From NCBI GenBank assembly GCA_030600525.1, contig JAUVLX010000005.1, positions 1 to 30,027 on the forward strand: 30,027 nucleotides of DNA. Reading direction: 5' to 3'. Every line of letters begins with the position of its first letter. Within the stretch, counting starts at the first letter, position 1. The notes under the pieces are model-generated. The model saw only the letters and a list, made by a program, of their open reading frames with translations. It did not search any database and was not told the origin of the DNA. Below are positions 1-7,877 of the stretch, piece by piece. The position numbers and the translations under genes are program-made. The DNA comes from Desulfobulbus sp. GTDB lineage: Bacteria; Desulfobacterota; Desulfobulbia; Desulfobulbales; Desulfobulbaceae.

Positions 1-138
1 TAGAGTAAAATTAACACCTAAATTGAGTAACGTATGTTGGCTGACACCTTTTTCGGTGCGCCGTGATTCTACAAGACGATAGGTATAATATTGGCCACCG
101 TCTTTTCTGCTTTTGATTGCTGATCTTCGAATATACAT
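1..138 (-). CDS. IS1634-like transposase, N-terminal 46 residues (runs off the window)
   Basis: Reading the minus strand from an ATG at 138 gives an uninterrupted frame to the window edge. It starts MYIRRSAIKSRKDGG, continues through YYTYRLVESRR and ends with HTLLNLGVNF. That succession (YIRR, then YYTYRLVES, then a Q-x-TLLNLG block) is what I associate with the N-terminus of IS1634/IS4-type DDE transposases (COG5421-like). The catalytic DDE residues would lie outside the window, so activity cannot be judged. No convincing Shine-Dalgarno precedes the ATG, which is common in IS elements. It points away from the broken dehydrogenase on its right. The family call is from memory of conserved motifs, not from a search. 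Confidence 0.7.
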   Translation of the reverse strand, partial: MYIRRSAIKSRKDGGQYYTYRLVESRRTEKGVSQHTLLNLGVNFTL

Positions 139-255
139 ACCAGCGAGATTGGCATAAAAAAACGCCCCTGTTAATCACTAAATATATTTTATGGCACTAT
201 AAAATGCCTTCGCTTTCTATTTAGCTAAAGTTCCGTAATTAAAAAAATACCAGCT
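1..255 (-). mobile_element. Right-hand end of an IS1634-like insertion sequence, outer border approximate
   Basis: The transposase start (138) is followed by about 115 bases of non-coding DNA before the dehydrogenase fragment becomes readable at about 256. This strip would contain the terminal inverted repeat. It holds a 7-bp hairpin at 186-192/199-205 and an AT-rich stretch at 236-248. I cannot fix the exact border because the other IS end lies outside the window and no target duplication can be compared. The border is placed where the dehydrogenase frame reopens after an in-frame TAG at 255-257. Confidence 0.45.
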
Positions 256-257
256 AG

Positions 258-644
258 GTGGTAAGCTTCATCGTAGAGGAGTTTCAGATTCATTCGCAAA
301 AGGTTGGGTTAAGATTTAACCGCAAAGAGGTGAAGGTTACGATCCACCCGACCTGCAGCACCCGCAAGATGGAACTGGAAAATCAACTCAAGGAACTGGC
401 CAATAAATGTGCGACCACGGTTGTCTGGCCTGAAGATATCAACTGTTGCGGATTTGCAGGTGATCGTGGGTTTAACTTCCCGGAATTAAATAAGTCGGCC
501 CTAGAAGGACTAAAGGACCACGTCGCTGACTGTGATGCCTGGTACTCAACCAGTAAGACGTGTGAGATAGGGCTTTCCCTGCACGGCGATATCCCCTATC
601 GCTCTATTTTATACCTGGTAGACGAAGTAACCGAAGCTGTATAA
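258..644 (+). pseudogene. C-terminal fragment of a D-lactate-dehydrogenase-type FAD/Fe-S oxidoreductase
   Basis: The 128-residue frame carries the CCG (cysteine-rich) domain found at the end of large FAD-binding plus 4Fe-4S D-lactate dehydrogenases and related GlcD/GlcF-type proteins. The signatures are HPTCSTRKM, then NCCGFAGDRGF with FPELN, then STSKTCEIGLSLHG. Intact family members are roughly 900 residues or more and begin with an FAD-binding domain, so over 80% is missing. The frame has a TAG at 255-257, no plausible RBS, and abuts an IS-like transposase start on the left. The GTG at 258 is therefore probably not a real start. The remaining sequence has no internal stops, which suggests recent disruption. 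A strong terminator follows immediately. Confidence 0.75.
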
Positions 645-683
645 AAAAAAAAGGCGGTCACCTTTAAGATGACCGCCTTTTTT
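645..683. terminator. Bidirectional intrinsic terminator between the dehydrogenase fragment and ndk
   Basis: An 8-bp perfect GC-rich stem (653-660 with 670-677) encloses a 9-nt loop. It is flanked by an A-tract on the left and a T-tract on the right, so it can act on both strands. It sits between the convergent dehydrogenase remnant and ndk. Confidence 0.9.
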
Positions 684-701
684 ATGCATGACCTATAGAA
701 A

Positions 702-1118
702 CTACATCAGCAGTTCTAGGCCAGAAAAAAAGTAACCCATCTCAAACGCTGCTGTTTCAGGTGCATCGGAACCATGGGTAGCATTTGCTTCCAGGGAATC
801 ACCAAATTCTTTTCGCAGCGTACCCTCTGCAGCATCTGCCGGATTAGTAGCACCCATCAGGTCGCGCCATTTTTTGATCGCCCCTTCAGCTTCAAGCACC
901 ATGACAATGCATGGTCCGCTGGACATAAAGTCTGTCAGTTCACCAAAAAAAGGCCGTTCGCTGTGGACATAATAAAAACCTTCAGCTTCCAGCTTACTGA
1001 GACACAGCTTCTTCATGCCGACAATGGTAAAGCCTTCAGCATAAATACGGTCAATTATTTTACCGGCATTACCTGCGGCAAAAGCATTTGGTTTAATGAT
1101 GGCAAATGTTCTTTCCAT
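702..1118 (-). CDS. ndk: Nucleoside diphosphate kinase
   Basis: Transfers the gamma phosphate of ATP to (d)NDPs through a phosphohistidine, balancing cytosolic nucleoside triphosphate pools. The 138-residue length is typical. Visible hallmarks are the N-terminal ERTFAIIKPNA strand with Lys9, the SERPFF segment near residues 53-58, and the active-site block NATHGSDAPETA, with His115 as the phosphate carrier. The ATG at 1118 has only a weak purine-rich upstream stretch. The gene ends against a bidirectional terminator at 645-683. It is 107 bases downstream of the binding-protein gene on the same strand, so cotranscription is possible but not evident. Confidence 0.97.
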   Translation of the reverse strand: MERTFAIIKPNAFAAGNAGKIIDRIYAEGFTIVGMKKLCLSKLEAEGFYYVHSERPFFGELTDFMSSGPCIVMVLEAEGAIKKWRDLMGATNPADAAEGTLRKEFGDSLEANATHGSDAPETAAFEMGYFFSGLELLM

Positions 1119-1225
1119 GGTAGAAATTCCCTTATAGTTCCTTTTAAAAGTTGCCTGCTAACAATATTATTTTTTCACGCACGGAGCTATACCACGTTCG
1201 TCCACTATGTGGCAACAAACAGGAA

Positions 1226-2392
1226 CTACTTTTTCTCATTCATTAAAACAAACTTGCCATCCTTTACGGTCAGCATGGCAAAGGCATCAAGTCCCAGTCC
1301 ATTATGGTCTGTTGGTGAAAAATTAAAGACACCGGCAGTACCGATCATATCATTAATGGTTTCTATGGATGCACGTACCTTTTCCCGATCATCTCCGCCC
1401 TGCTCAATGGCCTTGGCAAGAATGGTCATTGCATCATAGGTGTGACCACCAAAAGTGGAAATAGCCTCATTAAATTTACCCTCATACATTTCTTTATACT
1501 TTAAAAGAAAATCCCGTTGCGCTCCGGCGGGGAGGCTTTCGGCTACCATGAGCTTGCTCGCTGGAAAAATTATGCCCTCTGCAGCAGCTCCGGCAGCATC
1601 CACATATTTAATATTGGCAAAACCGTGACTCTGGAACAAAGGAACATCCCAACCTGCCTGGCGAATATTTTTGGCAACAATTGATTGGGCTGGGACAATA
1701 GACCAATTAATAACGGCCTGGATGCTTTCATTGGCTTTGAGCTTGGCAACCACTGCGGAGAGATCGGTGGTTTTTTTATCATAAACCTCCTGAGCAACAA
1801 TCTCGACGCCGTATTCCTGAGCGTTTTTTTCCAGTTGCTTTTTACCAGCCTTGCCAAAACCTGTATTTCCAGCCAACACGGCAATTTTTGAAATTCCCAT
1901 GTTCTTCATGGTCATAAAGATTTGCCGTGCTGCATAACTGTCGCTTGGTGCCGTCTTAAAGACATAGGAGGCAAGCGGATTAACAATAAGTTCTGCAGAA
2001 GCACAGGAGATAAGAATAGTTTTACCCTGCTGACATATCTTCTTAATTTTCAGTGTTTCCCCGCTAGTGGATGGACCAATAATGGCAAACACCTTTTCTT
2101 CTTCAATAAGTTGCCGAGCAAAAGAAATTGCCTTTTCAGGGCTGCCTCCGGAATCTTTAACAATCAACTCCACCTTTGTTCCGTTAATACCACCGCTATT
2201 GTTGATATCGTCAACCAACATACGCAGCGAACGGCTTTCAGGACCTCCAAGAAACGACGCAGGACCAGTTTCCGCAAGTATGGCACCTATTTTATAGGTA
2301 GCAGCAATAGCTCCAGTGGCAAACAATACAACAGCACCAACAGCCAACATATAACTGCCCCAAAAAACTGTAAGGCCTCCTTTTGTACGCAT
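1226..2392 (-). CDS. LivJ-like ABC transporter substrate-binding protein (branched-chain amino acid family)
   Basis: A periplasmic type I substrate-binding protein of the Peripla_BP_6 / branched-chain amino acid group. Residues 1-30 form a signal peptide with a hydrophobic core and a probable cleavage after AIA. The mature part opens with the family-typical YKIGAILAETGPASFLG strand. It continues with a DDINNSGGINGTKVEL segment and an AIIGPSTSGE ligand-loop motif, and closes with a GHTYDAMTILAKAIE helix. An AGGAG lies 8 bases before the ATG at 2392, which fixes the start. No permease or ATPase genes (livHMGF) are adjacent, so it is an orphan and the ligand cannot be inferred. Desulfobacterota often carry many such paralogues. 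Confidence 0.9.
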   Translation of the reverse strand: MRTKGGLTVFWGSYMLAVGAVVLFATGAIAATYKIGAILAETGPASFLGGPESRSLRMLVDDINNSGGINGTKVELIVKDSGGSPEKAISFARQLIEEEKVFAIIGPSTSGETLKIKKICQQGKTILISCASAELIVNPLASYVFKTAPSDSYAARQIFMTMKNMGISKIAVLAGNTGFGKAGKKQLEKNAQEYGVEIVAQEVYDKKTTDLSAVVAKLKANESIQAVINWSIVPAQSIVAKNIRQAGWDVPLFQSHGFANIKYVDAAGAAAEGIIFPASKLMVAESLPAGAQRDFLLKYKEMYEGKFNEAISTFGGHTYDAMTILAKAIEQGGDDREKVRASIETINDMIGTAGVFNFSPTDHNGLGLDAFAMLTVKDGKFVLMNEKK

Positions 2393-2652
2393 TCCGTCTC
2401 TCCTTTTTGTAAAATCAGCTCAATGGACGTTGTCAGCCTTAACCAGAGCAATGTTGCTCTTTCAAACTGCTTCATCCACTCTTCAAACAACATAATTCCA
2501 ACCAGTTATTACCATAACAGGCTCGCAAGTCAACATTTCCAAACTTTTCTGCTACAGCGGATCATGGTATACCTCCAAAGGAGATAGTACGTTTGACCAT
2601 ATGTGTTACAGTAAAAGAAGTAATCTCTTCACCTCAAAAAAGAGGCTAAAAA

Positions 2653-3588
2653 ATGCTCAAATTCAGGATACGTCCCCGTCCGTCGACTCTGGCTTTTATC
2701 CGTGAAGCATGGAAGAGCCCTTCGTTTTCGCTGATGGACTGGATCCACGGCTACGTTTATGGCCGATGGACCTATCTCTATATAGGAATCGGCAAAGGGA
2801 ATCATCCGCTGGCAAAGATTATCTGGCCGCTTGTTAGCTTTTTTCACCGTTTCGGGCGCTTTTTACCTGCCTCTACAAATGCGAGCAATCAAACCACCTT
2901 CAGTGATACCTATCACGGGAAGGTCATCTCCGTAGATGAGGCCAAAAAGCTGGTCACAGTTAACCGTGAAATAGTCATTGATAATTTAGAAAAAGTCATC
3001 CCATACACCAAGGCTCGAAGCATTATTCTCAAAAATCCCGAGAACATCGTTGTCCTTGATTGCCCCTGTAGATTATCGAGCCCTACTCCCTGCTTACCAG
3101 TTGATGTCTGTTTGATTATAGGTGAGCCCTTTGCGTCTTTTATTCTGGAACATCATCCTCACCGGTCGAGAAAAATAACAGAGACAGAGGCACTCACTAT
3201 TATTGAACAGGAGCATAAAAGAGGCCACGTACAACACGCTTTTTTCAAAGAAGCTATGCTCAATCGCTTTTATGCGATTTGCAATTGCTGTGGCTGCTGT
3301 TGCGGTGCTATCCATGCCATGAAGGGCGGCACACCAATGCTTGCATCATCCGGATACATTGCAACCATTGATCCTGAACTGTGTGACGGGTGCCTGGCAT
3401 GTGTGCACTTCTGTCAGTTCCAGGCCATTGCCGGAGAGCGAAACCATAGCGTTACAGTGGACACTGAACAATGTCTTGGCTGCGGGGTTTGTGTTGATAA
3501 GTGTAAAAATAGCGCCATAACGTTAACAAGAGCGCCCCACAAAGGTGCCCCACTGGTTGTTGAAAAACTGTTGGCTGGCGGTCATTAA
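2653..3588 (+). CDS. 4Fe-4S dicluster ferredoxin-like protein with extra cysteine clusters
   Basis: The protein has 311 residues. The C-terminal part has two classic ferredoxin motifs: C244-x2-C-x2-C-x3-C254 and C274-x2-C-x2-C-x3-C284, each followed by the usual A-I pair. Upstream lie CPC at 137-139, Cys147 and Cys153, then a dense run with cysteines at 210, 212, 213, 215, 216 and 217 (CNCCGCCCG). This suggests at least one more metal site. There is no export signal and no clear membrane segment. It is probably a cytoplasmic electron-transfer protein; redox partner and function are unknown. AGAGG at 2641 precedes the ATG. It is convergent with the sirtuin gene, with only about 19 bases between their stops. 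Confidence 0.85.
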   Translation: MLKFRIRPRPSTLAFIREAWKSPSFSLMDWIHGYVYGRWTYLYIGIGKGNHPLAKIIWPLVSFFHRFGRFLPASTNASNQTTFSDTYHGKVISVDEAKKLVTVNREIVIDNLEKVIPYTKARSIILKNPENIVVLDCPCRLSSPTPCLPVDVCLIIGEPFASFILEHHPHRSRKITETEALTIIEQEHKRGHVQHAFFKEAMLNRFYAICNCCGCCCGAIHAMKGGTPMLASSGYIATIDPELCDGCLACVHFCQFQAIAGERNHSVTVDTEQCLGCGVCVDKCKNSAITLTRAPHKGAPLVVEKLLAGGH

Positions 3589-3607
3589 GAGTCAGGCTTT
3601 TAAAATG

Positions 3608-4390
3608 TCATGGTGCTGAGGCCAAGCTGACAAACCAGGGAAGTGTCTCTTCCACATCCCCTTTAAAACAACAATCAACCACACTGTTCCCTTTTGGGGA
3701 CACCTTGCCCGTTAGCACCTGTTCCCGGTTAAATTCGTACACGAGACCATTATTGCGTTTCACCAAAAAAGGAATGTCGGCAGCAGGGTATACCTGGGCA
3801 GAGGTACCTATGATCAATAAAAAATCGGCCTTCGAAGCTATTGCAACTATTCTGTCATACTCACGTACATCCTCACCAAAAAGTACAATACAAGGCTTCA
3901 ACGGAAAACCGCACTTTGGACAGAGAACACAATCGCTTCCCTTATAGTGAGATTTACGCACAGGTAATCGGTGTCGGCACTGCAGGCAATGAAGGTGCTG
4001 ATGTTCGCCATGGATCTCTATTACCTGACGGCTTCCAGCCTGTTGATGTAGTCGATCAACATTTTGGGTAATAACAGTTTTCAGCAATCCTTTTTTTTCC
4101 AATTCAACCAGAGAATGATGGGCCTTACTTGGCAACTTGTCCATCAAAACCAAGCCAAGTTCGCGGTATAATTGCCACGCTTTATCAGGATTGCGCAAAA
4201 ACACCTCCAGAGTAGCGTACTCTTCGGGATTAAATACGCTCCACAACCCACCTGGGCTCCTGAAATCTGGAATCCCGGAAGCCACTGAAACCCCGGCACC
4301 CGTCAGGGCAACAGGATACTTTGCATTCTGATAGGCCTCAATAGCTTGCTGTAAGTCATCACTCTGTTCAAAAGGAAGAATCTGCAACAT
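3608..4390 (-). CDS. Sir2-family NAD-dependent protein deacylase (sirtuin)
   Basis: A class III deacylase that uses NAD+ to remove acyl groups from lysines, giving O-acyl-ADP-ribose and nicotinamide. Numbered from the ATG at 4390, it has the NAD-binding block GAGVSVASGIPDFRS (31-45), TQNVD (108-112), catalytic His127 in EIHGEH, and a zinc ribbon with C135-x2-C138 and C157-x2-C160. GTS (195-197) follows. The 260-residue length fits prokaryotic sirtuins. An upstream in-frame ATG at 4441 would add 17 residues. I prefer 4390 because a GAGAG element lies upstream of it and the extra residues do not resemble the family. Substrates cannot be inferred. Confidence 0.93.
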   Translation of the reverse strand: MLQILPFEQSDDLQQAIEAYQNAKYPVALTGAGVSVASGIPDFRSPGGLWSVFNPEEYATLEVFLRNPDKAWQLYRELGLVLMDKLPSKAHHSLVELEKKGLLKTVITQNVDRLHQQAGSRQVIEIHGEHQHLHCLQCRHRLPVRKSHYKGSDCVLCPKCGFPLKPCIVLFGEDVREYDRIVAIASKADFLLIIGTSAQVYPAADIPFLVKRNNGLVYEFNREQVLTGKVSPKGNSVVDCCFKGDVEETLPWFVSLASAP

Positions 4391-4611
4391 GGTAACACTC
4401 TCATTGTAAAAAACAAAAACGGTCTCCCAAACGCAACACATTCAATCCATAATTCCGGAGCACAGAGTTAAAATTCCATTTTCCCGAAACCATAGATTAA
4501 ACAACACATCAACAAACACAACAAACCTTACAATTTCAACGCCCTGCAACCAAACCACAAACAGGAACGAAAACTGCGAGTTAATTACATAAATACTTCC
4601 AAAGGTGAATT

Positions 4612-4824
4612 ATGGTCATTTTTGCTTGTACCCCCTACTTCAAGGAACTGATACATCACTCTGATAAAGAAAAAACAAAAATTCTCTTTAAAACAGCATG
4701 CAGGGTATTCGCACCGCAACTGCAGGCAATAAATGCAGCTGCATTTTGCAAAGAAATAGGGGTCGGTGACGATTATATCCCTCTTTTTTATAAATACACA
4801 AAAGACCCATCAAACATCCATTAA
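4612..4824 (+). CDS. Small hypothetical protein (70 aa)
   Basis: I do not recognise this protein. The case for a real gene is an AAGGTG Shine-Dalgarno-like element at about 4601-4606, roughly 6 bases before the ATG, in a stretch otherwise without genes. A strong intrinsic terminator also lies about 170 bases downstream at 4994-5030 and could serve it. The product is soluble-looking and mixed in charge, with two cysteines and a predicted helical middle section. There is no signal peptide and no membrane segment. It could equally be a chance ORF or the remnant of a longer gene. Confidence 0.4.
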   Translation: MVIFACTPYFKELIHHSDKEKTKILFKTACRVFAPQLQAINAAAFCKEIGVGDDYIPLFYKYTKDPSNIH

Positions 4825-4993
4825 TAACACAGCTCAGTTTTCGAAGCGGCGCCGCTCGCATTGTCTTTTGCAGGAAAAAGAGAGTGACGACAACGTGGAC
4901 TGCAAGTTAGGCATCAAGCTTTGCGTAGGAAAGGAACAGTTTGTCGGTCCGGACGGACGGCAAAAAGAGGATTATTTTCCAGTACCAAAACAA

Positions 4994-5030
4994 AAAAGGC
5001 ATTTCAAGTACGAGACTTGAAATGCCTTTT
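4994..5030. terminator. Strong bidirectional intrinsic terminator behind tRNA-His
   Basis: A perfect 16-bp stem (4994-5009 with 5015-5030) encloses a 5-nt loop, with an A-run on one arm and a T-run on the other. On the minus strand it lies immediately 3' of the tRNA-His gene and should end its transcript. On the plus strand it could end the small ORF at 4612-4824. Confidence 0.9.
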
Positions 5031-5037
5031 AAATTTG

Positions 5038-5115
5038 TGGGGTGAGCGATGGGACTTGAACCCACGACCTCCGAGGTCACAACCCGGTGCTACCACCAGC
5101 TGAGCTACGCTCACC
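5038..5115 (-). tRNA. tRNA-His (anticodon GTG)
   Basis: The minus strand folds as a complete tRNA. An encoded G(-1) at 5115 pairs opposite C73, the histidine identity feature. The 7-bp acceptor stem is GTGAGCG with CGCTCAC. The D arm begins TAGCTCAG. The anticodon stem CCGGG/CTCGG presents the loop TTGTGAC with anticodon GTG, and the T arm contains GGGTTCAAGTCCC. The 3' CCA is encoded (5040-5038). The D stem has one mismatch at its inner pair. A strong terminator follows. Confidence 0.96.
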
Positions 5116-5172
5116 ACAGAACGTGCGACTATATACCCTTATGCAGATCTTTTCGCAAGTAAAAAGTACAAT

Positions 5173-5823
5173 TTATAATTCTTTCTGGCAATGTTTACAC
5201 ACTGCAGCACGACTCTTTATCAACTCAGCACAAAATGGGCACTCTTTAAGAAAATTATCCGCCAGCAATTTATTGAGCGCCATGTTCACTGCCTGTTCAA
5301 GACCTGTATCGCGAAAACTAAAATTACGAATAGGATCGATGCAGGAAACATCGTTTAAGGGAAGCAGGTACTCAACGGCTCGCTTCCTGTCCGAAAGTTT
5401 GCCATGTTCATTAAGAATAAGATAGAGTACCGATTCGAGATCGCCATTTTCAACACAGTTATCCAAAGCGGCAACAGCTTTTTGTTCCTTTTGAAACCGC
5501 TCATTCTGATCTTTCAGGGCCTCGACATCGACAAGACTCCCTGTAAAAGCAGCACTACCGGCAACCATCATATTATAGGTTTCTTTGGAGCCTGGAATTT
5601 CCATATGCCGGTAAGATCCAACATGGCCATATTGATCTTCAATGTATTGCCAGCCTTTAGTAAAGAGAGAACATTCATCATTGAGACAGATAAAAAGAAA
5701 TTCAGATCCCCAGCCAAGCCCGTCACCGACATGCATAGGTGGCGCATGACAAAGTGATAATTCTTCTTTACAATGGGGACAGGTATGTTTTTCTTCGAGA
5801 TACTTCAATGCACGGGACAACAT
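5173..5823 (-). CDS. Zinc-ribbon protein of unknown function
   Basis: 216 residues with metal-binding motifs at both ends. The N-terminal HTCPHCKEEL (about 13-22) pairs with a later C-x4-C in the ICLNDEC segment. The extreme C-terminus carries CPFCAELIKS followed by CKHC, the standard short zinc-ribbon tail. Between them is a helical segment with a charged KDQNERFQKEQ stretch and a KRAVEYLLPLND HEAT-like helix. No enzyme signature is visible. AAGGAG precedes the ATG, with about 11 bases spacing. Zinc ribbons of this type commonly mediate protein or nucleic-acid contacts, but I cannot assign a role. The gene is single, with its own upstream AT-rich region. Confidence 0.75.
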   Translation of the reverse strand: MLSRALKYLEEKHTCPHCKEELSLCHAPPMHVGDGLGWGSEFLFICLNDECSLFTKGWQYIEDQYGHVGSYRHMEIPGSKETYNMMVAGSAAFTGSLVDVEALKDQNERFQKEQKAVAALDNCVENGDLESVLYLILNEHGKLSDRKRAVEYLLPLNDVSCIDPIRNFSFRDTGLEQAVNMALNKLLADNFLKECPFCAELIKSRAAVCKHCQKEL

Positions 5824-5990
5824 AAAGGCAAAAGCTCCTTTTTAGAGAAAATTGAACATATTTTTTAATTACCCTACCATCTAAGGTTATTCAGTTTCCT
5901 CTGAATTACCTGATAACCCTCTACAACAGGTACTATTTTAAACACTTGACACTTTCCAGCCCGTCAGGATGGACACAGGTATGAAAAGTA

Positions 5991-6010
5991 ACCATTGGTA
6001 CTTTAATGGT
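5991..6010 (-). terminator. Weak hairpin downstream of the pheA-tyrA fusion gene
   Basis: A 6-bp stem (5991-5996 with 6005-6010) lies just past the stop of the minus-strand fusion gene. It is followed on that strand by a short T-containing stretch. The stem is AT-rich and the T-tract poor, so it is only a possible terminator. Confidence 0.3.
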
Positions 6011-6022
6011 CAACACACCTTA

Positions 6023-7705
6023 CTAAATCATTTTCCCCAGCACCTTATCCACCGCTTTAGCCTGCTCCATTCTTGCCCGCAGAAAAGGGTCGCTCAGGTG
6101 ATGGGCATTGTCATTAATCAGATCACTTAAACGACCTATGGAAGCCGTATCTGCAAGTTCCATTATTGTCTGCAAATTTTTCAAGAAATCGACCACAATC
6201 TTATTACCAGCACCTGAGGTGGACATTATTTCCGCATAGGTCCTCGGATTCTGTGAATGCACCCTGGCCATTGCCAAAATGGGATACAGGGATGTCAGGG
6301 TACTATGACTGGAAATATCTTCACTGGTAATTTCATTTTCCTGCAGAGTCATGGCCAGGGCAACGGAAATGGCAGTAGGCAGCTTCTGACCGACGCCCAT
6401 GAGCAGATCATGCTGGGTAGAACTGTCGTGATAAATATCAGCGCCGTGCTTATACATAAAGGCTTCAAACTCACTACAATATAAGCCGCTCCTCGACGTC
6501 CTCACCACCACTGCGTTTTTATCTTTCATAGTGGCTGCCTGCGGCCCCCACAAATTATGCACCAGCATGACTTCTACGGTTTCTGAGGTTGTTTCAAGTG
6601 CCGTATTAACAGTCTTTTCCGATTCGCCAGCAAGCAATACTAACGCCTTATTTCCGGCAATCATCGGCCCGTATTTAGCAATGGTTTCCGTGGTAACCGA
6701 TATGGGAACACAGATGACGATAACATCCACGTAACGGATCATCTCTTCCGGGCGTAGCGAGGTGGAACGGCCACTCATAAACACTTTGTACCCTTCACTC
6801 TCCAGACGATCTGCAAACCATTTGCTCATGGCTCCAGTGCCAATAAAACCAAACGATTTTATATGTTTGGTCCTCATGTCGATCCGCGGGAAACTCCCAA
6901 GCACTTGGATGGCACCCGGTTGCTGAATAACCTTATTTTCTATGTGCTGCAGTGCACTACTCATCACCTCGGTGCTGATATGTCCCTCGGCTTCTATGTA
7001 GATCTGCAGCTTCTGCGTTTTTATATCATTTTCCGAGCGCATATCGAGGATGTTAATACCTCGCTGTGATAATTCCTGCAGAATATCGACTAGCAATCCG
7101 AGCCGATCATCCAGGGGAACGGTGACAAAGGTTGTGGCATCATAACCCGTCGGTTTAGGCAAATCATGTGCAAAAACAGCAAACCTGGTACGATTATGGG
7201 GAGCAACCTCTCGCTCAATAATATGCAGGCCATGCTCACCAAGCATCTCGACGGAACCAATGAATCCTACTCCACGTCTTTGCTGGCGCTTCATTTCTGC
7301 CATTACCTGTTCAACATCGTTGACCACCATTTGGTCAACGTCTGGTAAATGCTGATCAACAAACTCGGCACATTGCCCCAATACTTCTCTTCTTCCAACC
7401 AACAATTCTATGGAATTCAAATCAGCATCAGGCTGATACATTCCTAGTGAAAGATCTGAATACACAATAACATTGTCCACCCAATACCCAGCTTTGAGGT
7501 GGTCAAAAATACGAAAGTACTGTTTATTCTCACCTTCCCGGGTATTATATACAGGTAGGATTGCGCAATCTACGTCATGGTTGACAAATGAAGAAATAAC
7601 TTTTTTCGAACTCGAATGGGTGCGCAACACTGCATCATCTGCATATTTTTTTGCAGCTTTCCACGCTAACGAGTCCTGAGGGCCAATTGTGGCAACGGTT
7701 AACAT
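6023..7705 (-). CDS. Fused prephenate dehydratase - ACT - prephenate dehydrogenase (PheA-TyrA)
   Basis: 560 residues joining two competing prephenate enzymes. Residues 1-190 are dehydratase-like: GPQDS near the start, PVYNTREG at 51-58 where the family usually has P-I/V-E-N-S, GQC at 110-112, and the essential TRF at 173-175. Residues 191-265 form an ACT domain with GLLVDIL and RGINIL; the Phe-binding ESRP motif is replaced by RSEND. Residues 283-560 are dehydrogenase-like: GFIGTGAM NAD(P)-binding turn, VICVPISVT, and HNLWGP at 383-388 matching the usual HPMFG catalytic-His block. No chorismate mutase domain is seen. It should supply Phe and Tyr precursors, but the altered residues leave specificity open. 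It is divergent from the helicase gene, with 172 bases between them. Confidence 0.88.
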   Translation of the reverse strand: MLTVATIGPQDSLAWKAAKKYADDAVLRTHSSSKKVISSFVNHDVDCAILPVYNTREGENKQYFRIFDHLKAGYWVDNVIVYSDLSLGMYQPDADLNSIELLVGRREVLGQCAEFVDQHLPDVDQMVVNDVEQVMAEMKRQQRRGVGFIGSVEMLGEHGLHIIEREVAPHNRTRFAVFAHDLPKPTGYDATTFVTVPLDDRLGLLVDILQELSQRGINILDMRSENDIKTQKLQIYIEAEGHISTEVMSSALQHIENKVIQQPGAIQVLGSFPRIDMRTKHIKSFGFIGTGAMSKWFADRLESEGYKVFMSGRSTSLRPEEMIRYVDVIVICVPISVTTETIAKYGPMIAGNKALVLLAGESEKTVNTALETTSETVEVMLVHNLWGPQAATMKDKNAVVVRTSRSGLYCSEFEAFMYKHGADIYHDSSTQHDLLMGVGQKLPTAISVALAMTLQENEITSEDISSHSTLTSLYPILAMARVHSQNPRTYAEIMSTSGAGNKIVVDFLKNLQTIMELADTASIGRLSDLINDNAHHLSDPFLRARMEQAKAVDKVLGKMI

Positions 7706-7877
7706 TCCTACACCTGTAAAATTTTGTATACACAGTACTGCGGCAATCTACCAACAAAGAAGTTTATACGCTCCATGCCACTCAAGTCGGTTTATGAGCA
7801 CCCTCCCCGACCATGGAGTGTCAAGACAGCCTAATAGTATAAGATATTTTTAAAATAACAAACACTAATAGTTATCA

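Noticed and set aside
774..1439. 221-codon plus-strand ORF across ndk and the binding-protein gene
   Set aside because: Antisense to two clearly conserved genes, with no ribosome site and no family-like sequence.
1922..2587. Plus-strand ORF of 221 codons over the binding-protein 5' end
   Set aside because: Antisense shadow; low-complexity Ser/Asn-rich translation without recognisable domains.
4766..5020. 84-codon ORF overlapping the small hypothetical gene and the terminator
   Set aside because: Runs into the terminator stem, lacks a ribosome site and has no recognisable features.
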